Assembly (NCBI GenBank): GCA_010909165.1
Contig: MU008186.1
Location: 62,001 to 126,000, forward strand
DNA: 64,000 nt
From: Anthoceros angustus
Lineage: Eukaryota; Streptophyta; Anthocerotopsida; Anthocerotales; Anthocerotaceae
Direction: 5' to 3'
The translations under genes and the position numbers were made by a program. Positions 31,401 through 46,400 of this stretch are shown here, piece after piece (within the stretch, counting starts at the first letter, position 1; each line of letters opens with the position of its first letter). The notes under the pieces were generated by a model. It was not told the origin of the DNA. It worked only from the letters and a program-made list of their open reading frames with translations, and made no database searches.

Positions 31401-34400
31401 GTGACGTTATCCCAGGCAAGCTCATTGATCCACTCTGGACAAGGATTTGGAATTTGATTTGTTCTGTCAAGCACAGTTCCACCTCGAAGGAAGAATTGCC
31501 ATTCATCATTGGTTATCTGATTTGCAGCCTGGAGAACCTTGGCTGCAATCTGCAGCAGTGCAAGGGTGAAATTCCAGCAATCTGTCCAACGTTCCTAGGT
31601 GCAATACACCGTGAAGTACTTTGAGTCTTTACCTGGAGGGATAGGAGCAACTTATGCTTCTCAAAAAGCCCCCTGGTGGTGTACTTGTAGACAGCATAAG
31701 TGTGATATTCCACTAGGCCCTTGATCCTCTCATTCAAGTTTTCAGATCTGCAGTTCCCATGCACAGTCAACCATCCTTCAGACCTGTGCTGTTTCTGGCA
31801 TCGCAGGGGCCATCCCTCCTTCCTCTCTGGTAGGAAATCAAATAAAATCTAGCATCTCAAACAGAATGCTGACTGGTTTTGATTGTGGTAGAGGATAGTA
31901 CGGGGGCGACTTCGCTATTGAGATCAGGAACAGCTCTGTGTAGGCCTGGAGGGAGAATTGATACATAGGATCAATGCCCACTAGTTCAATTAAGATGAAG
32001 TAGAGCAACGACGCTCGTTCAGCACATGGCTTGTACGCAGCACTGGCTACGTCAATCTTCTTAGCTGTTACTTCTGCAACTTCAATGGACTGCTTCACCT
32101 GCACTCCAACAAAGGTGCTTGCGGGTTAACGAAGCACGTGCTAACAACATACAGGGCTGATGGAATCCGGGCTTTGTAGCTCGTTTTGATTGACTTGCAC
32201 GTTGAGGGAGTGGAGCAAACCGTTTCCCAGGTCTCCTTGGATGTGTCAAGAGTTGCAATTAGCTCAAGGTTTTCTAAAATGGGGCCTTCTGCTGTGGCAA
32301 GCATCCTCAGGATATCGTCTTCACATCGAGTCTGCGTCTTTTTACCTTGAGACACCTGGGACATTATACACACAAGATTATAGTAAGTCACATGCTTCCA
32401 ATGGTCCGATAACACTCAGAATGAATTCGTCATCCAATTACCGTGACAATCAGTTCATTTCGCTGCTTATCCAAGTCAGGTCTTTCCTTTTGAACTACAA
32501 GTGTCAACAGCTGTGCTTCTAGACTTTCCTCCTTCACAGCAAAATTTATTATGGTCGTTTTCGTTGATATCTCAGGTGAGAAACTTGGATTAGCTAGTTT
32601 TGTTGTGATATAGAGCCTGAAGTTCGCATTGTAGTCCACCTCCTTGTCCCCAAGCCTAATAAACACCTGGATCACAAAGAGGGGAAGTTTTCAACATAAG
32701 TGATATGCAGCACCTCAGATGGACACCTGGTCACTGGGAAAAGATATCCCAAGAAAGCCCAGCAAGAACATGATGCAGAGCGTCCAACCCCTTTTCCCCG
32801 TTTGATAAAAGATTTTGATAGGATTGGTTCCAGTGATGGATCTATCTCTTGCAATATGTCCACTAACAACACTGGCTTTCCATTTTGTACAGCATCTTCC
32901 ATGATGCGTAAGAGGCTGTCCATCTGCCAAAGCACCAACGAGAAAAGGTCACACGAGAACCTGCTGTTGAGTGAGGGTGCTGGGCACAATGATAGCTGCT
33001 GCATGGTGGGGTGGGTGCTTGGACAAAGAGAGATCATTCCAGAAAGAAACACAGGACTGAATCCATGAGGTACACAGAAGCTTACTTGGAGATCAACCAC
33101 TTCTAGCCCATTCATTCCTTCATAATTCTTAACCCATTTTTTCGCTTGTTCCTGACGCGACAGCAGATATAAAGGCACTCGTCAGACACAACAAGCTCTG
33201 CAAACAATTGCACTGTGACGATTGTTGCCAAAGGGCACCTGCGGGTCAATCATAAGCGGCCATCGGTTGCTTCGTGTGACTAAAACTCCATTTTCAGTCG
33301 AAAAAGAGTCAGCTGGCAGTCCTTGTAGGTTCCATTCCCTTACATCACCAGCATCTGCCAGGAAGCTGGCTAATGCAAAAGTTGGAGATGAAGGAATTGC
33401 TAGCTTCAGTACCTAGAGCAAAAGAGAGTTCGGACCGCATTCTTGTGAGTTTGAACTTTTGGTGAGGGGGAAAGTTCTGGAGCACCACTGAACTATACAC
33501 AAGAATAAAGAGGCTGCCTCGATCCCATACCTCAGCTTTCCATGCAGTGACAAGCTCATCACGGTAATCAGATACAAAGGGTCCCACATATGAAAGAAAA
33601 GCTGCAGCTAGAAGACAGTCTCCTGGGAGTTTCTTGACACCTTCCTCCAGACTAGCAATTGACAATTCCCACCTTTGTTTCTCTCCGGCCAATCCTGACA
33701 CTAACTTCTCTGCTCGAAATAGTTTCACCTGCATAATTGTAAGGACCAAAAGTCAGGAGACACACATCGTTTAACCTTTGCATCACTGTGAAGAAAAGAG
33801 GGAGAATGTACTTCAAGGTCGTCAAGTTCTGTTTGCAACGCTTCTTTGGAAGAGATGGACTTCTCATATTTCTCCTTGAGTGCTGCTACTTTCAATCTAA
33901 CCTCCTCCAGCTTGTTCCTGACCGTGAAGCAAGGGTTGGACGTGATTTAGTAAGTACCCCTAACCTAGGCCAGGCGGCAACCCGATGATTTTTCTCACGA
34001 AACTCAAATGGCACAACACACTTCCAACAATTTTAAGCATGTGCACCTTGCATCCTGCAAGGCTGCCTCCATTTTGGCCAAGTTGTCCTGAGCAGCTTTC
34101 AGTCGTGCTTTCTTTGGTGCTACTTCCTTTGCTATATACCCATAAGTCTCCATTGCACGTACCTGCAGCCAGCCACAACAGCTAGCATAAATAAAGCAGC
34201 CGCTTATGTTTGTAACTTCACTTGCAGTCTAAGCTATGGGTTTTTTATTGCTTCTTACCCACAGACAAAGCCCTCTAGCTGCACTTGACACCTTTCCAAT
34301 AATTTCAGGAGTGAATTCAGGGTCTGAAGTGAACTTGTTCACCTTCTTCAGCAGCGAATCTACCTGCAGAGGCACACCCAGATTAACAACATTTGTCCTG

Positions 34401-37400
34401 GTCATGCTGAGGTCGTAGAAATTGAGAAAGGACAACAATGGGATCAAGGCTTTTGCATTCGCCAAAACAAGCTCATCAAGTCGAGGCAACCACACCAGCT
34501 GATCTTTGTCGTAGTCCATGAGCTTCTGCAAAAATTGAGAGTCCCCAAGTTCTACTTTTGCCTGAGCCCATGTTGGTGTCTTCTTCAACACTGTCATCAC
34601 AGCTCCAAGAGTGAGCTCTACCAGGGCAGGGGGTTTTGCATATGCCTTGACTTCACTCATATCTTTCTTGGTGAGCACATTGAGTGCTTCTTCAGCAGCC
34701 AGCAGTGCAGGCATAGCCTTTTCCAATTCCTTTTTACATTCTGCGGCAATGACATTGCATTTTTCCGCTTCCTTTTCGATCCTTGCTGCTTCGGCATTCA
34801 CCTGTATATCAGATAGTCATCTATGTGCTATTTCTCAGAGTTGCACAGCCTGGTAAACAACAGCGAGCAGCAGCTACCGTTCTTTCTTGTTCATCCGCAG
34901 TACGCTTCTCCTGCACAATCTCCACCAACAGCTCTTCACACTCCTTCTTAGCTTTTGCAACAATCTCCTTCTTCTGTTGACATATGATCTGCAGAGCTGC
35001 CACCTGATCACGAGTAGCATTCAAAGCCGAGAGACCTCCTCTAAGTTTGGAGGCATTATCAGACAATTGCTTCTTTTTTTCTTGGAGAAGTTTCCTGTAT
35101 CTGAGGCGAGAAAAAATCTCTAAGGTAAGAGGCAGATAAGGGGATCACAAATAACATGAGTCGTTGAGGCTTCATCTGGTTTACCCCTTCGCAAATTCAA
35201 GGTAGCTAGTTGGTGTCACATAATATTGCCGCTTCAGCTGTGCAAGCATCTTCTGCGCCTGAACAGTCACTGATTTGTGTATCGTCACGAAGATTTTGCA
35301 TATGTTCGTCCTGGCTTCAGGGGAACCACCCAAATTTTCTTCATCTGACAACAGTTTTACGGATACCTCATAGAGAGCATCTTCTGGCCAGTCCAGGAAC
35401 CTGATCCAAAAGAGCACCAGGGTCACACGTCCCTCAAGTACTGCAAGAAAAACTTTCCAGAAAATTGGGGCCCCGCCTAGTGGTGTTGGGAGAAAGTAAA
35501 ATAGTTGGCTAAGCTCTCTACCAGTCAATGGTTGTGCAGTTGACTAAACCAGGAAACATCTGCAGTCTTTTGTGGAAAGCAGCTTGGACAGGGCTCAGAC
35601 ACAGAACCACATGAATATTCTCTTTCGCCCGTTCCATGAAGAAGGCTAGTAAGTCATCATCAGTCTCTCCCTTATTTGCTTTCTTGCAAGCAGCCCGAAC
35701 CCCTTCATAGATGACATTAAGATCGTCCTTGTTGAAAAGGTTGGGTACCTAGTTTTTCACCAGACATCAAACTCACGCCATTTTGTCTACAAAAAAACTG
35801 AAGCTTGCTCCGACAAAATGACAACAACACTTGAGGAGCAACTGCTATCAGTAACCTAGATATCGCAGCCAGAAATTTTAAGCCTTTACCTCCCCTGAAC
35901 TCAATATGTTGTTAATGTCCTCAAGAAATGTTTCTTGAATGATCTGGGTATCATCAAAGAGGAACACAGTAGGTCTCAGGTTCTCGCCTATCCCTGCTTG
36001 TTGAAAGAGTACTTTCAAGTCATCATGAAACTGTGCTGATTGATAATTTTTCGTGATCATGATGCTGAAAACCTGTTGATAGCACTATGACAATGTTACA
36101 AGCTAGCAACAATACAGTCCCTGTAAACATTCTTCAATCAGAAGAAGCTTTTGCCTGGATTAGGGTGACTGAATGCTAGGTGAATATGTAGACTGAATTT
36201 TCATGCGTAGGGGAAACAATGACTCACCTTCATATCTGCCACGAAGGAGCACAGCTTCGTGAGACTCTTGCGCCCACTTCCACCGATTCCCACTAGAAGC
36301 AGATTCCCTCGAGGTTGAAGCAGGACACGATGGATGCGGCAAATGTGCTCAATTGCATCCTTGAACAGCACCTAGCAAGACACCGAGTAGCCAGGCTTGA
36401 TTTCATAGCACTTTAATCAATGGTAAGTCACTCTGACAAGATCTTGGATGAGAGACCGACAATGCAGAAAGGAGCTGTGAGAGAGCATACAGAATTGTCG
36501 GAGGACTGGTGATTGACGTCCAGAAAGGAGGCAGAAAGCACAACCATTGTTGCAACTTGCCGGGCACTGAAGCTTACCAGATCCATTCCAAACATTCCAG
36601 GCTGCATTTTACATTCTTTCAAGTTTTCCTCAAGAGCTTCCTTCATTACAGGAAAACCAGGATTGGGCTCGTACAAGGGATGCTCTTCCATGCTGGATTG
36701 AAGAACGCTGGTAAAGAGCGGCATCTCATTTTTAAAAAGTGCTCTCCATTCCACATCAAAGTTTTCCTTCAATTTCGTTGTCAACAGATTCTGGATGTTG
36801 ACAAAAGATGTGAACCTTTAGAAGGGTGAACTCCACCGAAGCAACTGAATCTTTCTTGTCTAGCAAGAATTTATGAGCAAGCCACAACTTCCAAACTCCA
36901 CACGCTACAGCATCACAAACAGATGTTCGGATGATACATAAATATAGTGTCTGACAAGAACCTGAAGCCAGAGCTTGTCTTGTTTGTCCCACATGCGGTC
37001 ACCATAGACCCGGAAGCATTCATGACAGAAAAGCGAGTGCATTATATCTTTTGTGGTGTAGACGTCTTTAGAGGCTTGGAGGAGACCCTGAATAACCTGG
37101 ATCATAACTAGCATATGAGGTCAAATGCTTTGGTCTCATGCCAGCAAGGCAAAGTGTCTACTTTCATTACACTATCTCCTTTCAAGGGAGTTCATAACAA
37201 GCTTAGATTGTTTGGGTACACAAATGGGAAATTTTTCGAAAAGAATGAAGCAAATATGATTCTTAGCAATAATGCATTACTTTGGCAAGATCTCGCATGT
37301 TGAACAAATAGTGGCTCTTGCTTGGTATTGGCAGCAGCTCTGCAATGACGACATTGTAGACCTCGATGCACATTGCCACCAATGGTTCACCCAACAATCT

Positions 37401-40400
37401 GGCTTCATTTTCGAAATCGGCTAGTTTGGCCACAAGAATAGCACCAAATATTCTCTTCATCTGCTGGTCATTTGGAGCAGTTATGTTTACCTGGACAAGA
37501 TTCAGGCAGTGTCATAGGACACGTCAGTGAAGAAAAGCCTTTACACCCGGTGGCCATATTTCCTCCGCATGAACAAATATTCCCTAACAGATATGAGGAA
37601 TGGAAACCCGTGAAAAGTGGATACCAGTGAAAAGCAGGCCTGTATGCGCCGTGAGATGACATTTCGCCCACCACCAGGTGGAGCCATGGCACTCAAAAAT
37701 TGCATGTTCTTCACTTGTTTGATTTCCTGCTTCTGGCGGTCATACCAGAAGCCATTATCCATCCACAGCTTCAAGAGTTCCAAGGCTGGCATGAAACCAA
37801 ACTGGAACACCAAATGACGAAAAATGCTCAGGACAGTGTACCTCCAGCTTAGAGATCAAATTAAGTATGCTCTTCAAATTCAAATACAATGGGCGATACC
37901 TGACTCTTCTTGGGCATATTTAAGTCGTCAAGGAAAGCCAGCAGTTTCTTCCCTCCAGGTGGTGCGAATACACCTTTAGTGCGCTTTTCCAATCTTCCCT
38001 CTATTGTCTCCTGTCCATTGACATTCAAATAACTTCGCTTTGAGTGTCACTTCTCTAAAAGCCCTAGTGGAGATGGAACAAGAATCTGCCATCTCATACC
38101 TGCAGGCTGTTTGAGGAAGTCTGAGCTGAAAAGTTAATTGTCATTGTCGACAGGCCTTCTGGAAGGCTTGACAGTATAGAGTTGGCAATCAATGTCTTGC
38201 CTACTCCAACTTTACCCACAATCAATGCGTGCCGGTTTGCCAAGACAATTGTCTTAACTATAGAATTGGTCCTTACCTGAAGGAGATGCAACCAATAAGA
38301 TGAGCAAGCCAAGGGTTTACAGGACACTTTCAGGCAGTGGGCATACCGAGTCAACAGTCGGGACTTGAATTTTGTGGAATGGAGCTCCAACAGGCACTTT
38401 ATAATTTGAGGGAAGCTTCTCTTCCCATGAGGCAAAAACTTTCTTCTTCACATCTACAAAGTAGTCAAATACAGTACCTGTCACAGGATACCTGCATAGA
38501 CCTTGTCAAATTAGGCAGGGAGTTGCTGATGTAGAACTATCGCCTGATCTGTTGGTCTAAGAAACTCTAAAATCATTGGAAGCATTCACACATAGGTCCT
38601 TGATCCCCAGAACAAATGCCCCCTCGTGACACTCAAAATGTGGCTGCAACTCTGTGGTTTCCTTGTTAATTTGATCTGCTGACACAATAATTGATGCACT
38701 TCAACCAACCTGGAGTCGTAGTCTCTTATAAATATGTCAAATGTTTTTCGTCCTTCTTCATCAACACTCGCCCCAATTGACCAAGTCAAGCAAAATAAAA
38801 ACCAAGTTTCTATCATCGGAATGTAGTGGTCCCCTTCGGAGGGATGCACCCCATTTTCAGCTGTTGCCAAAGAATCAAAAAGCTTGGTGAAGGTTATAAT
38901 GCTGTTAAGATGATCAATTGGCACAATCTCCTTGCATTTGGTCCGTCGCACAAGTGCAGCCGCATCAACATATCTCAACAGAAGTTTGCGCAACTCTCTC
39001 AACAGAATCTGAGAAACAGTTCAAGAAATAGTGTAAGGAATATTTGACAAATGTAGGTGCAACTGCTGGAAAAGATAAGATCTGTCAGTCAGCCAAGAGG
39101 AAGTTCCGAAATTCGCAACCAGAAGACCTTTGCCCAGTTGGACTCAGAACAATGACAGAAATTGTATGAGTTGTTTTGATTGACTACCGGATCTGCAGCA
39201 GCTGCCACCTTCCGCTGAAGCCAGGACTCTACATACGGCCACCATCCTAGCTCCTCAACATTGAGATATATCATACCTGCACGACTGACAGTTGCAGGTG
39301 AAGCTTGCGACAGGTCTTCAACTTCAAACAATAACGAGACCTGCATATAAACAGGGTCAATCAGATACCACATTTCAAGAGAGGGGGGCAGCATTCTTTT
39401 TAGTCACGAGGAAGTAGTTGCATGCCTGAAGGGGCATAGAGATACGTTCCCCATTCAGCAGGGTAAGGATTTTGTTATCATCCAGCAGTGTATTCATAGA
39501 CTCAATCCACAGTGTATCCACTGGCCCGTCAAAAAGAATCCATTTGCAGTCTAAACCTTCATCATTGCAAACTATTCTCATAATGTGTGAAAGGACACCG
39601 TCTGTCCACTCGTTTGTTAGCTTACTATATGCACCATAGATTTCATCATTAGATAAGGCAAGGGAGTTCATTATGTGAACATGCACATGCTCCCATTCTT
39701 CAACTAGCTGGTCTTTAAGATGGCCCTGAGCACGTGAGAGAGCCTTCCATGCCTCAGTTTTCCCTGAGCCAGTCTTACCCACCAACATATTACCATGCCT
39801 TGCCACCATACAGTCATACACCTGCAAGGACAAATGAAAATATCAGCTCCTCTCCTGCCTGAACTCGAGAACACATATTAGCTTCCAATTCACTGCTCAT
39901 AGCAGCGTACCTGGATGCACTTTATAATAAACGCATCCACCACCTGCAACCCGTGAGCGGTGAGCACATGCCGGAGAGCCCCCTTCAGCACTTCGGCTTC
40001 CTTTGCGGCCAGCTCGAGACCAGGGAACAAGTCTGAGAGTAAAGCGTTGAACAGGGGAATGTCTTGAAAGACAAGCTTTGGCATAATCAAATCTCTCATT
40101 GAGCGTTGAAGGATCACTTCCTCAGGGATATCAGGATCTATCCGCTTCACAGACCCCGCCATTCGGGCAATTGGAATAACAAAGGAGCGAAGACCATAAT
40201 CATAGTGATCTTGTTTGGACAGTTGCCGTTGTGAGAGCTCCATCACAGCAATCAACTTCTTTGCAAGCACCTGTACAAGGTGAGCATGGGCGGTATATGA
40301 ACATTGACAGCATGAAGGACATGCTAACAAGCCATGGGCTAGAGATGTATGTCCACACCTTAGCAGTCTGAAAGCCTTCACTGAAAAGCATGTTTTCCCC

Positions 40401-43400
40401 AATCAAGCAGAAATCGGGAAGCATCATAGACACCGGCCTCAACATTGCTTTTAGATTTTCAGGCAACTCACTCCGACCGGCATAACCAGGATTCATGGTG
40501 ACAAAGATACCACAGGTCCGAATGAGACGTATCTCAACTCCCTCAAAAACAAAGCGGTCAACTCCTGATTTGATACCAGCCATCACAGCAGAAATTTGGG
40601 AGGCTACCACAGATAAAACCTCAACCTCAATTCGATTGAACTCATCAAGACAAGTCCAAGCTCCAGTTTGGGCCAACCCAGAAAACATCTTTCCAGTCAT
40701 TTTGTAGTCCACTCCGTCAGAGCAATTGAACACAATAACATACCTACAATCATTTTTGCATCATGCAATTCACACCTTTTAACAATTCGCAATCAGCACC
40801 ATGCAACATCATAGTTTCTCCAGAAAATTGAAACTTCCAATCGTCCTCAAAGCAATCAGCTCTAACCTTGCAAGGGCCTTCCCAAAGTCTTTCACCGTCT
40901 CTGTTTTCCCAGTCCCTGCAGGTCCCAAGGGGTTCCCTCCACGGCGCGTGAAGAGGGCAGCACCCAGTGTGATGTAACATCTATCTGTAAGAGGAGTTAT
41001 CACAAGTCGCCCATTGTTGCCCTGATACTCATATCCATAGGAAAAGATAGAAAGCACCTGTTAAGCACATAACCACAGCAAATTTGACCCTTATCCTCAT
41101 GTACACCCAAAATTTTGCTTGCACTGCAAGTGCCAGGAAAAGCCGATGTAACAGCTAAGAAAGCATTCTGAAGCTAGAAGCTGGTTCCTGTTACCTGCTT
41201 GATTGCACAGTCTTCTTTTTCCCAGTAGAATCTTAGCTGGGATGACCACTCAAAGTCAGTGGCCGCACTGCAGCCCACTTTTATGAGTTTCTCAATCACA
41301 TCTCGAGAATGCACCTCTATTGTGATCAGTGCTGTCTGTAGACACAGCACATTTATGAACACACACAATTTGCAAAACATACAGATAAGGCGGTCCTGTA
41401 CCGTTGTACACAGTTCTTACAAGCACTCTTGCATTAATTAAAAACATAAACTCACGGTTTTGTTCCGGTCAATCTTTGAAAGCTTAGTCCTTGTCATATC
41501 AGTGAGCTTGTTTAGGTAGCTTATCCACTTTTTGAATACTTTCTTGCATGCCGCTTTGCTAGTATCCGTCCCATTTAAAGCTTTTTCACACTCAGCGGTC
41601 CATTTGACCTGCCCTGCACTGTCAGCATGTGATGTCAGCAGAATTCTTCGTCAGTTCCCAGATATAGTGGGTTCTAAGAACAATGAAACTTAATTTAATT
41701 GCCTGACAAAAGGTTACCCTTCTTGTGACTAGCTGTGTTTACACTAACCTTATAACACACTGTCCAGCATTCTCTTTAACCCACTTGTCTTTCTTTGCTT
41801 GCTTGCTTTCTTCTAGTGCCTTTGCAAGATGAACCTTAAGTGTTGCACGCATTGCAACTTCGATCTACACACCAGGAGAAAACTCATAAGCTATCAAGCA
41901 CCTGCCAGTAGTATTTAGTAGGCAGAAGAGCCAGATAATAAGGAACAGCTAATATAACTCAATAGATCACCTAGACTTATGTACAAGCATAGCTACCTTT
42001 ACTAGCCATTCCTCGGGCCTTGTATCCAGGACTTGAGTAGTCTGAAAGGGAAGGTACTCCCCATCTGGGGAGAATATCCCCGATGCTTCATAGTGTTTGC
42101 GACCATCTGAACCAGGTGTTTGCATCTCCAATCGTTTGATTCCTTCAAAACACTTTTTTAAATGGGGCTGCAAATGATATGGACGGTGTCAGCCTCCAGT
42201 ATAACATGACCCTTGTCAATACCCTTAAGCGAAAAGGGAGAGTTGTTATGATGATAACTATTATCTTGCCTGGACATTTCGCGGGTCTTTTGCCTGACCA
42301 AGAATTTCCAGAAGATTGTCACTGGACAGGAAGTAGAATCTCGGGAATTGCTGCCGTTTCTGCTCCAGGTAGTCCTCCAAGGATTTTTGAATCTTTTCGA
42401 GCTTTTTATCCATCTCAATGAATATGTCAAGCAGATTAGGAATCTCCGTTGCCTTCAAGGCATTTCTGATCTCCTGTTTAGACAAATTTGAATGAGATTT
42501 CCTAAACTGGTCAAGTCATATCGCCATGAAACCTCCACCCAGCTTGCTGGAAGCACTCACATATACTTGACGCATGTATGTAGAGAAGCTGTCATTAACT
42601 GCATCAAAACTTGCAGTTTCTACAGGCAGCTGTTTTCGGATATCCTCAGAACCAACAAATATATTTTCCAAATAAGCCCATGTCCGTTGAACCTGTAAGT
42701 CACGAGCTCAGTCATCTACTCTCTGCTTAGGCTTCATTCCCCACCACAACAACTTCCTTTTTAATGAGTGTTCATGCTAAAACATTACCTGGGTGATCAT
42801 TTCTATTGTCTCTGAAACAAGACTTAATTTTTTTTCCCAGATGTTAATGTCATGTGCAAAGTGCAGATGAAAACGGTTAGACTTCATTGAGGACAGCACC
42901 ACCCTATTGTCTTCCAGCACCACAAATATGTCTTCAGTTCCCCTAATCTTATAAACCTGCACAAATTTAGTGCATGTAATGCTTACTGTCAAAGTGGAAT
43001 CTGGATATCATCGACCAAGAAGAGAAAGACAAGACAAAGACAAATGTCCCTGGACTACTCTTGAGGAGAGTCGAAACTGCCCGTATTACCATGACAGAAC
43101 ACCCAGACATCCGACAAACCTGCTTTTCTGGAACCATGTCAAGATCAAGACTCTGCCAATTTTCTTTTATCTTGTTCAGGGCTTCCTCAATAGCCAATTC
43201 CTTGCTTGCAGCCACGCTCAAGTCACAGATTGTGGCAACATGCAGATCCAACCGAAGCTCCGCCACCTATTACCAGGCACATTAGGAATAAGCGTCTCCC
43301 TTCCAACACAATAGCTTGACTATTCGCAAAATCGGTCTTCCCAGACCTTTGCAAGAGTGAAAGAGCTCGATGTGGGATCAAACACGTGCCCAACATGATC

Positions 43401-46400
43401 TTGTAACTGTTTCCAGTGGCGCTCACGCATTGCAGGGTTTCTCAGATCCACTGTAAGAGGCAAGGTGGCTTTAAATGAGTCGATGGATTCCTTGAGATCA
43501 ACCCACACGGGCCACCTGTGATACATTTTGACTGGAATGTGTTAGGAAGGTCCAATACAGAAGTTCTGTCACTTGTGCAGCAGTACATTGAGGGCACTTA
43601 CGTCTTTGTGTCACGCCCAATCTTGAAAACACGCTTGCTGAACTGTGCAGCAGAGGACTCCATGGAATCTACATCAAGCTCGCTGAACAGACCATCTTTC
43701 CAGCTATCAAACGCTTCATGCCATTCCTTTTTCACATTCCACATGTTCCGAATAATTTCCAGTTCCTTTAGTGTCTGAGCATTCTCTTTGTACATCAACT
43801 TCTCCATTCCGAAAAGACTCATTCCAGCCCAGACATCAGCACCTCGTCTCTGGAAGGCTTCAATCTGAGGGTCACACATGTGACGGTTAACACATTAGTG
43901 TGATATCGGGACCAACATCAGTCCATCACAGAGCCCTGATACTCCAAAATAACAATAGAGTTCCTGCCTTAGCAGCTTCCTCTTCAATGAACTTCAAAGC
44001 ATCAACTACAGATGTCGCATTTGTCATAGGGACACGTTCCACAAATCGGGCACGTGTGTCCACCATCTGTGTCATTCCAAAAGCATCACATAATGCAACC
44101 AAAGCAGCAGTGAGAATGTACTCCACTGTGCCTCCAGAAAACCACTTCACAAACAACTTGGTTTCCCGTACCTCTGCAGTGAAAACCTCCACAATCTTGG
44201 TCAGTGTGTCATGGAACTGTTGCTTTGACTCTTCAAGCTTCTTCTCAACATCTTTCAGCATCTGTTGGAAGGCTTCCCACTGCTTAGGCAGACTTTCCAG
44301 TTGTAGCTTCTCGTCGTCTGCTACAGATACCTGTAGAATATTAACAACCTCAGAATCTGGATAGGCCAACTGGATTGCTTCGCTGCAGAGTCTGTGCTCC
44401 TACTCCACAAGGATGATGGCAAGTCCGACCTCAAATCTCGCAAGCGCTCTGTATTTTTCCTGCAGCGGCTCAAATCGTGCTTGTACCACAGGGCACTCCT
44501 CCACAACAAGCTCCCATTTCTTGTTGGTATCTGTCAGCATGTCCAGATTCTCTGGTGGGATGTTGAGCTCCTCTGTGTGCCTGAATTGCAAGGCAGGAAG
44601 ATACTTTGTTTTTCAATAGCCATATACTGGGAAAGAATGTCGAATAAACCACTGCCAGAAACAGCAAAGCGGGATAGAAAGCTTAAAATGGCGCACTTTG
44701 CTAGATAAGCATTAATAGAGTCCAGCTCTGTCTTGGCCACAGCATTCAATAGAGTCCTGAGGACAGCACACACGGTTGCCTTCCATTAGTTCATGGCACC
44801 TTGATGGTAGCAGAAGGCAATGAAACTGCCAGAGTCTCCCTACGTGAATTTAAGCACCCATCCTTCACAGTGTGCTATAACAGCCTGCTTGAGGGGCCCA
44901 CAATCTACTCTTAAGAATCGCAAATTTGTGATTGTTTCCTCAGCCTACACAAGTCCACACAACACTAACACCAATTGGTACCCTTCATTAAACACAGCCG
45001 GAGTGAGATCCCTGACACCCTACACCATTGCGAGGCCAAAGTGCCCCACTACTGGCATGTCATGTTCCCTGACAGCAAAGAATTAAAATTTCACCTGAAC
45101 ATCGTCCTGCAGGTCACGATACTTGATAATGTCACTCTCAAATGCAGAAAGGGGCTTCTTTGCCTTCTCATACCTGAATGAATTGAGAGTCCTATTATAT
45201 GAGAAAACGAAAGCACCAAATATATAACCTCCAACTGTGACATATATTCGAGCCTGGCCGAGTCATCACCTTCGTATATATGCTTCCTTATCCTGGTCCC
45301 AAACACTCTTGTACTTCTTCTCCCAGTACTGTAAGAACTGCTGCACTCTATCGACTATACCTAAAACACCCTGTGTGATCATCATATGTGTTGTCTCTTG
45401 ATCAACGGCAATCGTCTGCAAAATCACCAGTAGGAGATCTTATACCCTCGTCCAGGATGAACAAGTGAATATGATCCTGCAAGTTAAATGTGCTGCCTAC
45501 ATCAGGCTCACCTCATAAAAACTTGGCAATCTGTTTGCCTGAAATCCTGGAAGCAAGGCAGCCTGACCAATTGGCTCATCATGGGTTGCTGTCTCCGGTA
45601 CAGCAAGTGGTTCTTTCCTCAGACGTGGCACCACTGTTATGACAGTTACCAGCTCCCTTCCAACAAACTGAACAACTCCAAGGATTTCCTGGGCATTGCG
45701 CAAATAGATGGAAGGGTCATACCGCCTGTAAAATTTGAGCCCTTCATATTCTGTTTCCAGAAAAGCGTTTCAGATATACTTTTGAAGTGAGCAGACCTGA
45801 ACGTTGGGCGTGAGCTGTACATGACCAGATGCCTTGTCAAGCATTGCCACAGTGTTAAATAACGGTGAAATCGTTTTTGATTCAGAATTAACTGAATGAG
45901 TGAGAACCTCTAAGGATCTCGTGACTGTGTTCCGTAGGGCAACTTCCAATTTCTCTTCAACCTGACAATCACTTCAACATCACACCCAAAATGTTATAGA
46001 GCCAGCTCTTTGGTGTCCACCACTGTATGCCTCCAAAACGTTCTTTCAACATAGCTGAGGCATGACAAGCAATGTTGTCCCTCTGCTTCAAACTACACTC
46101 GACTATATACATTTTGTAAACTATACCTGACTCCGGTATGTATCCCACTTGTGGTGCACTTCTTCCAAATCACTTGGGCATTTTGAGTATGCAGTATCAA
46201 TGATATCCTTGATTGTGGTACACGCTTTCTCAAGTCGTTTCATCATTGTGGCTCTATATTCCTCTTGCTTTGTGTCAAATTCCTTGATGTCATAGATCCG
46301 TTTCCTTTGCAGACTGATTAGCCAAGACTCCCCAATTTGATTACAGAGATTTGTTATCTTTTTGCCTGCATGCTTAACATGTGCGACAGTCTCCTCCAGG